A program made the position numbers and the translations under genes. DNA of 5,673 bases from Actinomycetota bacterium (lineage in GTDB: Bacteria > Actinomycetota > Thermoleophilia > Gaiellales > Gaiellaceae): the NCBI GenBank assembly GCA_013698195.1, contig JACCVK010000299.1, positions 1 through 5,673 of the forward strand. Direction: 5' to 3'. Below, piece after piece: positions 1 to 5,590 of this stretch. Every line of letters begins with the position of its first letter. Position 1 is the stretch's first letter. A model generated the notes under the pieces. That model was not told the origin of the DNA. It saw nothing but the letters and a program-made list of their open reading frames with translations, and searched no databases.

Positions 1-2
1 CC

Positions 3-914
3 CGTGCGCTCGTCGAGGAGGAGCAGGTCTTCGCGCTCGTCAACTCGTACGGAACCGAGCAGAATCTCGCGACCCGTGCGTATTTGAACCGCCGGAAGCT
101 GCCGCAGCTCTTCGTCGCCTCGGGCGCAACGACCTGGGGTCGCGACGCGGCGAGGTACCCGTGGTCGATCGGCTTCCAGCCGAGTCATCGGGCCGAGGGC
201 TGGGTCTATGGACGGTTCGTCGCGAAGACGATGAGACGAGCGCGGATCGCGGTTCTGTACGAGAACGACGCTTTGGGAAAGGAGTTGCTCCAAGGGCTCA
301 GACGGGGGCTTGCCCGAGCGGGCTCGAGTGTGGTCGCAGCCGAGCGCTACGACGAGACGTCGCTCGACGTCCAGCCCCAGATCGCGCGGTTGCGGGCCTC
401 GGGCGCAACGGTGCTCGGGATCTTTGCGAGGTCGCCGGTCGCGCGTGAGGCTGCCGGCGAGGCCAGGCGCCTCGGCTGGCGGCCGTCCCTGATCCTGAGC
501 TCGGAGTCCGGCGTTCCGGGGAACGAAGCCGTCGAGGGCTCGGTCTCGGCCACCTTCCTGAAAGACCCGGGCGACAGACGCTGGAGGCAGGATCCGGGTA
601 TCAGCCGGTACCGCGCGATCATGGCCCGTCATGCGCACGGCGCGAACCTCCGCAACCTCGACCACGTCTACGGGATGGCAGTCGCGTACGAGACCGTGGC
701 GCTCGTGGAGCGTCTCGGGGCGACTCCGACCCGAACGGGGCTCATGGCCGCGGCGCGGTCGCTGAACGACCCGTCGAACCCGTTCCTCCTCCCGGGCATC
801 TCCGTCCGGACGGGCAAAAACGACGGCTTCCCGGTGCAGCAAGTCCAGCTGAGGCGCTCCGCGAACGGCAAGTGGATCCCCGCCGGCGGGTTGTGGCAGA
901 CGAACGGCAGGTGA
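3..914 (+). CDS. ABC transporter periplasmic substrate-binding protein, LivK / Peripla_BP_6 type (5' end missing)
   Basis: This is the extracytoplasmic binding subunit of an ABC importer of the branched-chain amino acid/amide family. It captures a small solute outside the membrane and delivers it to the permease. The frame is open from base 3 with no stop, so the gene enters from the left. 303 codons are visible and roughly the first 100 residues, including any signal peptide or lipobox, are lost. Family hallmarks are the VFALVNSYGT stretch, LPQLFVASGATTWG just after it, the second-lobe strand RIAVLYENDALGKELLQGL, and the typical C-terminal run PGISVRTGKNDGFPVQQVQL followed by a Trp-containing end. 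The ATG/TTG codons inside the visible part are not the real start, because the conserved fold continues upstream. The ligand cannot be told from sequence: members bind Leu/Ile/Val, amides, urea or aromatic acids. The permease and ATPase genes are not in the window. The stop lies 21 bp from the convergent DGPF gene. Confidence 0.9.
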   Translation, partial: RALVEEEQVFALVNSYGTEQNLATRAYLNRRKLPQLFVASGATTWGRDAARYPWSIGFQPSHRAEGWVYGRFVAKTMRRARIAVLYENDALGKELLQGLRRGLARAGSSVVAAERYDETSLDVQPQIARLRASGATVLGIFARSPVAREAAGEARRLGWRPSLILSSESGVPGNEAVEGSVSATFLKDPGDRRWRQDPGISRYRAIMARHAHGANLRNLDHVYGMAVAYETVALVERLGATPTRTGLMAAARSLNDPSNPFLLPGISVRTGKNDGFPVQQVQLRRSANGKWIPAGGLWQTNGR

Positions 915-935
915 CCGCCATGCCGACGTACCACG

Positions 936-1280
936 TTAGAGCTCGACGCAGGACAGCACCTCGACGGCGACGCCGGGACTGATCGGAACGCGCCTTGCGA
1001 GCGCGATTGCCTCGTCTCGGCTCGCGCACTCGACGAGGTAGAAGCCTCCGATCGCCTCCTTCGCCTCCGCGAACGGGCCGTCGGTGACGATCGACTTCGG
1101 GCCGGGACGCACGACGAGCGCCGTCTCCGGCCCCTCGAGCGCTTCGCTCGCGATGTTCACCCCTCGTTCGCTCAGCATCTCCGAGTACGCCATGTGCTGT
1201 TCGAAGATCGCGCGACGCTCGTCAGCGCCGAGCGCCGCCTCACCGTCGCTGTCGCCGTGGATCAGAAAGACAAATCGCAT
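936..1280 (-). CDS. YCII-related / DGPF domain protein
   Basis: A 114-residue single-domain protein of the YCII-related family (ferredoxin-like alpha/beta fold). The N-terminal strand MRFVFLIHGD, the central helix with EQHMAYSEML, and the signature TDGPFAEAKEAIGGFYLVEC (about residues 66-85) are diagnostic of the DGPF subgroup. The ATG at 1280 was chosen because it begins the conserved first strand and has a perfect Shine-Dalgarno AAGGAGG four bases upstream. The open frame runs further to 1466, but that part is only antisense to fbiC. The biochemical role of DGPF proteins is not settled. Many are encoded beside ECF sigma factors of the ECF42 type, and YciI itself has a possible catalytic His-Asp pair. 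No sigma factor adjoins it here. It lies divergent from fbiC (64 bp between starts) and convergent with the binding-protein gene. No signal peptide or membrane segment is seen, so it is probably cytoplasmic. Confidence 0.88.
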   Translation of the reverse strand: MRFVFLIHGDSDGEAALGADERRAIFEQHMAYSEMLSERGVNIASEALEGPETALVVRPGPKSIVTDGPFAEAKEAIGGFYLVECASRDEAIALARRVPISPGVAVEVLSCVEL

Positions 1281-1284
1281 CTTG

Positions 1285-1291
1285 CCTCCTT
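1285..1291 (-). promoter_or_regulatory. Shine-Dalgarno site of the DGPF gene
   Basis: Read on the minus strand this is AAGGAGG, a full match to the anti-SD core, placed four bases before the ATG at 1280. It is the strongest ribosome binding site in the window and fixes the start of the DGPF protein. Confidence 0.85.
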
Positions 1292-1344
1292 GTCGTGTCG
1301 AAGAGCAGACGAATGGCGGGGACCCGGCTCGACAGGTGCGGCGT

Positions 1345-3735
1345 ATGCTCGCGGAAGTCGTGTCCGCACGTCTCGCAGCCAAGGATCTCGTGCATGAGCT
1401 CGTGGCGGCCCCGCTGGACGGGCTCATCGCGGAGGCCCGTCGTGTGCGGCCGCACCGGCTCGTCACCTACTCGCCGAAGGTCTTCATCCCCCTGACGACC
1501 CTCTGCCGGGACGTCTGCGGTTACTGCACCTTCGCGCGACCGCCCAGGCGCGGCCAACGCGCGTACCTCACCGAGGACGACGTGCTCGCGATCGCGCGCG
1601 CCGGCGCCGCCGCAGGCTGTCGCGAGGCACTCTTCACACTCGGGGACAAGCCGGAGCTCCGCTACAAGGTCGCGCGCGAGGAGCTTCGTTCGCTCGGCTG
1701 CGAGACGACCCTCGAGTACCTCGCACGCTGCGCGAAGCTCGTCCTCGAAGAGACGGGCCTGCTCCCGCACCTGAACCCGGGGGTCATGTCGCGCGACGAG
1801 CTGGAGCTCCTCCGGCCGGTCAGCGCCTCGCTGGGGATCATGCTCGAGACCACCGCGGAGCGGCTCGGGAGGAAGGAAGGCCCGCACTGGGCATCTCCGG
1901 ACAAGATTCCTGCGCGTCGTCTCGAGACGATCCGGCTCGCCGGTGAACTTGCGATCCCGTTCACGAGCGGCATCCTCATCGGCATCGGCGAGACACGCGG
2001 CGAGCGGATCGACGCGCTCCTCGCGCTGCGCGCGCTCGGCGAGGAGCACGGCCATCTCCAGGAGGTGATCGTGCAGAACTTCCGCGCGAAGGGGGGAACG
2101 CGAATGGCCGCGCACCCGGAGCCGTCCCTCGACGAGCACCTGTGGACGATCGCCGTCGCGCGCATCCTTCTCGGTCCCGGCTGGCACGTGCAGGCGCCGC
2201 CGAACCTCGCGTACGACGACTTTCCGCGACTGCTCGACGCCGGCATCGACGACTGGGGAGGCGTGTCGCCGGTGACGATCGATCACGTGAACCCGGAAGC
2301 GCCGTGGCCGGAGATCGCACGACTCGAAGAGGCGACGCGTGGCCGCGGGCTCGAGCTCGCGCCCCGGCTCCCGATCTACCCGGAGTACGTCGCCGAGCTC
2401 GGGCGCTGGTGCGACCTGCAGGTCGCACCGTTCGTCCGACGAGCCTCCGACGCGGTGGGGCTCGCGCGCGACGACTCGTGGGCACCGGGCGAGCCCGGCA
2501 CGGTGCCGTTCGTCGTCCGCCGCGACGCTCCAGCGCTTCGGCTCTCAGGCGACGAGCTTGGGGAAGACGAGCTCACGCGGCTCCTCGAGGCGCGCGGGAA
2601 CGAGGCGCAGCGGGTCTTCGCGGCCGCCGACGACCTCCGGCGCGAAGTATGCGGCGACGAGGTCACCTACGTCGTGACGCGGAACGTGCAGTACACAAAC
2701 GTCTGCTACTTCCGCTGCGGCTTCTGCGCCTTCTCGAAGGGAAAGCTCGCGCGCAACCTCCGCGGCACGCCGTACCTCGTTCCGCTCGAGGAGATCGCGC
2801 GCCGAGCCGAGGAGGCCTGGGCGCGAGGAGCGACCGAGATCTGCCTCCAGGGCGGGATCCACCCGGCGTTCACGGGCGAGTACTACGCCGACGTGGTTCG
2901 CACCATCAAGCGCGCGGTGCCCGACATCCACGTGCACGCCTTCTCGGCGCTCGAGATCTGGCAGGGGGCCGCGACCCTCGGCCTCTCACTCGAGCAGTAC
3001 CTCGGCCATCTGCGAGACCTCGGGCTCGGCTCGCTACCGGGAACCGCCGCCGAGGTGCTCGACGACGAGGTGCGCCGGCTGATCTGCCCCGACAAGGTGA
3101 CGACCGCGCAGTGGGTCGCCGTGCACGACGCCGCCCATCGCGTGGGCCTGCACTCGAACGTCACGTTGATGTTCGGGCACGCCGACACTCCCCGGAGCTG
3201 GGCGCGACACCTGCTCCGGACACGCGAGCAGCAGCAGCGTTCGGGCGGGTTCACCGAGTTCGTTCCGCTCCCGTTCGTTCCGATGGAGGCGCCGATGTAC
3301 GTGCAGGGCCGCGCGCGCCGGGGACCGACCTTCCGCGAGGTGCTGCTCGTGCACGCAGTCGCGCGCCTTGCGCTCCACCCGTGGATCACAAATATCCAGG
3401 CGTCGTGGGTCAAGCTCGGTCCCAGCGGGACACGTGAGGCGCTTCGTGCCGGCGTCAACGACCTTGGAGGGACGCTGATGAACGAGTCGATCTCGCGCTC
3501 GGCGGGCGCCGAGTTCGGCCAGGAGCTGCCGCCGGAGGGGATGGAGGAGCTGATCCGTTCGGCCGGACGCATTCCGCGTCAGCGCACGACGCTGTACGGG
3601 GAGCCGGCGGAGGAGCGCGTCGCAGCTTCTTTCGGTGCGCCTCCGCTCGCCGAGCCGGTGAACCCGCCGGTGCGGGAGGCGGGTCTCGTGGCGCCGCCCC
3701 GACTCGTGCGGCCCGGTCTGGTCGAGGCGCGCTGA
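1345..3735 (+). CDS. fbiC: FO synthase, fused CofG-CofH (7,8-didemethyl-8-hydroxy-5-deazariboflavin synthase)
   Basis: This is a bifunctional radical SAM enzyme that joins tyrosine with 5-amino-6-(D-ribitylamino)uracil to give FO, the deazaflavin core of coenzyme F420. It acts in the cytoplasm and uses two [4Fe-4S] clusters. The first half is CofG-like (about residues 30-360): its radical SAM motif is CRDVCGYC (C54, C58, C61), followed by ASPDKIPARRL and FTSGILIGIGETRGER. The second half is CofH-like (about 400-755): its motif is CYFRCGFC (C454, C458, C461), followed by LQGGIHPAFTGEYY, HAFSALEIW, LPGTAAEVLDDEVRRLI, GGFTEFVPLPFV and RQRTTLYG. At 796 residues it is slightly shorter than mycobacterial FbiC. 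ATG 1345 has a modest AGGTG six bases upstream; GTG 1336 and GTG 1360 are alternatives. The frame stays open back to 1084, but that stretch is antisense to the DGPF gene and has no CofG similarity. A Pro-rich tail of about 45 residues follows the last conserved block. The VOC gene downstream is almost certainly in the same transcript. Confidence 0.96.
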   Translation: MLAEVVSARLAAKDLVHELVAAPLDGLIAEARRVRPHRLVTYSPKVFIPLTTLCRDVCGYCTFARPPRRGQRAYLTEDDVLAIARAGAAAGCREALFTLGDKPELRYKVAREELRSLGCETTLEYLARCAKLVLEETGLLPHLNPGVMSRDELELLRPVSASLGIMLETTAERLGRKEGPHWASPDKIPARRLETIRLAGELAIPFTSGILIGIGETRGERIDALLALRALGEEHGHLQEVIVQNFRAKGGTRMAAHPEPSLDEHLWTIAVARILLGPGWHVQAPPNLAYDDFPRLLDAGIDDWGGVSPVTIDHVNPEAPWPEIARLEEATRGRGLELAPRLPIYPEYVAELGRWCDLQVAPFVRRASDAVGLARDDSWAPGEPGTVPFVVRRDAPALRLSGDELGEDELTRLLEARGNEAQRVFAAADDLRREVCGDEVTYVVTRNVQYTNVCYFRCGFCAFSKGKLARNLRGTPYLVPLEEIARRAEEAWARGATEICLQGGIHPAFTGEYYADVVRTIKRAVPDIHVHAFSALEIWQGAATLGLSLEQYLGHLRDLGLGSLPGTAAEVLDDEVRRLICPDKVTTAQWVAVHDAAHRVGLHSNVTLMFGHADTPRSWARHLLRTREQQQRSGGFTEFVPLPFVPMEAPMYVQGRARRGPTFREVLLVHAVARLALHPWITNIQASWVKLGPSGTREALRAGVNDLGGTLMNESISRSAGAEFGQELPPEGMEELIRSAGRIPRQRTTLYGEPAEERVAASFGAPPLAEPVNPPVREAGLVAPPRLVRPGLVEAR

Positions 3736-3738
3736 GCG

Positions 3739-4110
3739 TTGGATCACCTTGCACTCGCAGTTCGAGACCGGGACCGTTCGCAGCGTTTCTACGAGACGTA
3801 TCTCGGCTTCGACGCGAGGCCACCGCGCGAGTACGACGACCGCGTGCTCATGGTCTACAACGCGGCCGGCTTCTCGCTCGCGCTCGGGCCGACCGACGAG
3901 CCCATCCGGCTGCCGAGCTTCCTCCACTTCGGCATCCGGTTGCCATCGGCTCGAGACGTGCGTGCCTTCCGCGCCCGAGCGTCTGCGGACGGCATCGAGA
4001 TCGTCGGCGAGTGGGAGGAACCCGAGTACGTCAGCGTGAAGGTCCGTGACCCGGACGGCTACGTCGTCGAGGTCTCCTGGGAGCCACCGCCCAGGACGTC
4101 GCTCACGTAA
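3739..4110 (+). CDS. VOC-superfamily protein (glyoxalase / extradiol dioxygenase-like)
   Basis: A 123-residue single-chain vicinal-oxygen-chelate protein with two beta-alpha-beta-beta-beta modules. The first module opens with DHLALAVRDRDRSQRFYETYLGF and the second with FLHFGIRLPSARDVRAF, ending in RDPDGYVVEVSW. Likely metal ligands are H3, H63 and E111. The position that holds the second ligand in glyoxalase I (strand FSLALG, residues 45-50) has no acidic residue. The remaining His-His-Glu set resembles the facial triad of extradiol dioxygenases, so a glyoxalase I activity is unlikely; the substrate cannot be named. TTG 3739 is the only reasonable start: the fbiC stop is in the same frame just two codons upstream, and no ATG or GTG occurs before the essential first strand. 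A GAGG at 3724-3727, inside the end of fbiC, may serve as ribosome binding site, which suggests translational coupling. Co-transcription with fbiC hints at, but does not prove, a link to deazaflavin metabolism. Confidence 0.87.
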   Translation: MDHLALAVRDRDRSQRFYETYLGFDARPPREYDDRVLMVYNAAGFSLALGPTDEPIRLPSFLHFGIRLPSARDVRAFRARASADGIEIVGEWEEPEYVSVKVRDPDGYVVEVSWEPPPRTSLT

Positions 4111-4143
4111 TCACGTTCTGCCGGAGAGTTCACCGCGCTCGTG

Positions 4144-4167
4144 CGTCTGTCGCTCTCGGAGCAGACG
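4144..4167. terminator. Possible bulged hairpin between convergent VOC gene and lysA
   Basis: CGTCT (4144-4148) pairs with AGACG (4163-4167), and GCTC (4152-4155) pairs with GAGC (4159-4162) over a TCG loop. A three-base bulge (4149-4151) interrupts the left arm. It lies in the 61-bp gap between two convergent genes, where a shared terminator is expected. There is no T tract on either side, so intrinsic termination is doubtful and the structure may be chance. Confidence 0.25.
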
Positions 4168-4171
4168 AACC

Positions 4172-5446
4172 TCACTCATGTTCGAGCGAGAGCAGGTCGC
4201 CAATCGTCTCGCGACGGCGGATCGCGCGAGCGTCCCCGTCCTGCACCAGGACGGCCGCGGGTCGTGGAGTCGCGTTGTAGTTCGAGCTCATCGCGAGGGT
4301 GTACGCGCCTGTCGCGGGGATGGCGAGGAGGTCGCCCAGGCGCGGCTCCGGCAGGGCGACGTCGTCGATGAGGACATCGCCCGACTCGCAATGGAGGCCG
4401 GCGACGCTCACGGTTTCCGCAGCAGGCTCGTCCCCGCGAGCCGCCGAGAGCGCGGTGTAACGAGCGCCGTAGAGGTGCGGTCGCGGGTTGTCGGACATGC
4501 CTCCGTCGACGGCGACCCAGGTCACGTCGCCGAGCCGCTTGACCGAGCGGACGCGATAGAGCGTGACTCCCGCCTGCCCGACAAGTGCGCGTCCCGGTTC
4601 GAGCAGGAGGCCCGCGGTCGGCAGATCGTGTGAGCTCCAAGCACGCTCGACCGTGTCGGCCACCGTCCGCGCGAGCTCTCCGAGAGGTGCGGGCGGCTCG
4701 TCGAGCGTGTGGCGCACCCCGAAGCCGCCTCCCACGTTCACGACCTCCGGCGTCCAGGCGAGCTCGTCGCGGCAGCGCCGGGCGAAGGAGGCGAGCTCGA
4801 CGATCGTCGCCTCGTGGGCAGTGGTGTTCGCGAGCTGAGACCCGACGTGGATGTGGAGGCCCACAGTCTGGAGCCCAGCTTGCCGGGCTGCTTCCACCGC
4901 CCGCAGCGAAGCGTCGACCGGCAGCCCGAACTTCGATCCATGGTGACCGGTCTGGATGGCCTCGTGCGTGTCCGCCTCGACCCCGAGCGTGACGCGAACG
5001 AGCACTCGTGCGACGCGGCTGGTTACCGCGCGCGGGATCTCGTCCTCGGCGTCGAGCACGACCGTCGCGCCCAGGTCGGCGGCTGCGCGCAGCTCCTCGT
5101 CCGACTTGGCATTTCCATGCACCACGAGCTGCTCACCCCGGAGCCCGGCCGCTTGCGCGAAGGCGATCTCGCCGAGCGAGGCGACGTCCGCGCCGAGTCC
5201 TTCCTCGGTGAAGAGGCGCAGGAGCGCGACGTTCGGAAACGCCTTCGATGCATAGACGACCGAGGCCTCGGGCACGGCGTCGCGGATCTCGCGGGCACGA
5301 GCACGAAGCGTGTCCTCGCAGTAGACGACCAGCGGCGTGCCGAACTTCTCGGCGAGCTCGGCGGACGCCAGCCCGCCGAGCACCAGGTCGCCGCCTTCGA
5401 CTCGTGCGGAATCCGGGAAGAGCTCGAGCTCCGCGGGCGCGGACAT
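4172..5446 (-). CDS. lysA: Diaminopimelate decarboxylase
   Basis: A PLP-dependent fold-type III decarboxylase that converts meso-diaminopimelate to L-lysine and CO2, the last step of lysine synthesis. The 424-residue length is normal for the family. The alanine-racemase-like barrel carries the PLP lysine in YASKAF (K68), the ring-stacking HIHVGSQ motif (H198, H200), the phosphate-binding VGGGFG (238-243) and EPGR (283-286). The C-terminal beta domain carries NPRPHLYG (320-327), the active-site CESGD that reaches into the partner subunit of the dimer (C353, E354), and GAY (Y382) near the cofactor. CESGD with EPGR supports DAP decarboxylase over ornithine or arginine decarboxylases. ATG 5446 is the only upstream ATG and gives the usual short N-terminal leader. 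No good Shine-Dalgarno is seen (only an AGG 13-15 bases upstream), so translation may be weakly initiated or leaderless. It is divergent from leuS and convergent with the VOC gene. Confidence 0.96.
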   Translation of the reverse strand: MSAPAELELFPDSARVEGGDLVLGGLASAELAEKFGTPLVVYCEDTLRARAREIRDAVPEASVVYASKAFPNVALLRLFTEEGLGADVASLGEIAFAQAAGLRGEQLVVHGNAKSDEELRAAADLGATVVLDAEDEIPRAVTSRVARVLVRVTLGVEADTHEAIQTGHHGSKFGLPVDASLRAVEAARQAGLQTVGLHIHVGSQLANTTAHEATIVELASFARRCRDELAWTPEVVNVGGGFGVRHTLDEPPAPLGELARTVADTVERAWSSHDLPTAGLLLEPGRALVGQAGVTLYRVRSVKRLGDVTWVAVDGGMSDNPRPHLYGARYTALSAARGDEPAAETVSVAGLHCESGDVLIDDVALPEPRLGDLLAIPATGAYTLAMSSNYNATPRPAAVLVQDGDARAIRRRETIGDLLSLEHE

Positions 5447-5469
5447 AGCGCGATTCTGCCTGTTACGAT
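5440..5469 (+). promoter_or_regulatory. Predicted promoter of leuS
   Basis: An extended -10 element is visible: TG at 5461-5462, one base, then TACGAT at 5464-5469, which fits the TAnnnT form common in Actinobacteria. Eighteen bases upstream CGGACA (5440-5445) matches the last four bases of the TTGACA -35 consensus. Transcription would begin near 5475-5478, giving a leader of about 115 nt before leuS. The -35 box overlaps the first codon of lysA on the other strand. Prediction is by eye only. Confidence 0.45.
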
Positions 5470-5502
5470 TTCGGCCTCTTGAAGCAGCTTCTCGCGTAAT
5501 CA

Positions 5503-5538
5503 GGGAGCGAACGCGGCGCAGGCCGCGCCGTTCCCCCG
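5503..5538 (+). other. GC-rich hairpin in the leuS leader
   Basis: The run from 5512 to 5531 can fold in two competing ways. One is CGCGGC (5512-5517) with GCCGCG (5522-5527) over a GCAG loop. The other is CGGCGC (5514-5519) with GCGCCG (5525-5530) over AGGCC. Either core can be lengthened by GAA (5509-5511) with TTC (5531-5533), or by GGG (5503-5505) with the C run at 5533-5537. It lies directly ahead of the intrinsic terminator and probably forms in the same RNA. Two alternative folds of similar strength are what a regulatory leader would show, but GC-rich DNA also gives these by chance. Confidence 0.55.
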
Positions 5539-5540
5539 AG

Positions 5541-5564
5541 GCCTCTCAGCAGAGAGGCTTTTTT
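5541..5564 (+). terminator. Intrinsic (rho-independent) terminator in the leuS leader
   Basis: GCCTCTC (5541-5547) and GAGAGGC (5552-5558) form a perfect 7-bp stem over the loop AGCA, followed at once by six T (5559-5564). On the minus strand the stem is not followed by a T tract, so it acts only on plus-strand transcription. No plus-strand gene ends nearby: the DNA upstream is the antisense strand of lysA. The terminator therefore sits between the predicted leuS promoter and leuS, 26 bases before the ATG, which points to transcription attenuation. The other reading is a stop for read-through or antisense RNA coming from the fbiC side. Confidence 0.82.
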
Positions 5565-5577
5565 GTTACCGAAACCG

Positions 5578-5582
5578 AAGGG
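5578..5582 (+). promoter_or_regulatory. Ribosome binding site of leuS
   Basis: AAGGG lies eight bases before the ATG at 5591. A second purine run, GAAGGA (5584-5589), is closer than usual for a Shine-Dalgarno site. The site lies downstream of the terminator stem, so the hairpin does not hide it; control would be on transcription rather than translation. Confidence 0.6.
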
Positions 5583-5590
5583 TGAAGGAC

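Noticed and set aside
117..410. 15-base direct repeat (117-131 and 396-410) in the binding-protein gene
   Set aside because: Both copies encode Ala-Ser-Gly-Ala-Thr in the same frame in normal parts of the fold, so the repeat is explained by shared codons.
911..982. Short plus-strand frame starting GTG at 911 (or ATG at 920) after the binding-protein gene
   Set aside because: It gives only 23 Arg-rich residues, overlaps the convergent DGPF gene and resembles nothing known.
1084..1344. Upstream extension of the fbiC frame by 87 codons
   Set aside because: Most of it is antisense to the DGPF gene, which has a perfect ribosome binding site. The extension has no similarity to the CofG N-terminus, and 796 residues already cover both halves.
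1240..2286. Long minus-strand open frame of 348 codons opposite fbiC
   Set aside because: It is rich in Arg with no recognisable domain and lies fully against the conserved radical SAM half of fbiC. Long antisense frames are normal in DNA of this GC content.
2142..3437. Plus-strand open frame of 431 codons in another frame inside fbiC
   Set aside because: The product is an Arg/Ala/Pro run of low complexity, and the fbiC frame over the same DNA has clear CofG and CofH motifs.
3034..3927. Minus-strand open frame of 297 codons across the fbiC-VOC junction
   Set aside because: It has no domain resemblance and is antisense to two well-supported genes.
4709..5482. Plus-strand open frame of 257 codons opposite lysA
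   Set aside because: It mirrors the lysA coding bias, and its composition and lack of motifs mark it as a shadow. lysA on the other strand has all the expected active-site motifs.
5300..5564. Canonical T-box riboswitch for leuS
   Set aside because: Only about 50 bases separate the lysA start from the T-box-like motif, too little for Stem I and a specifier loop unless these lay inside lysA. The UGGN acceptor-pairing bases are not intact.
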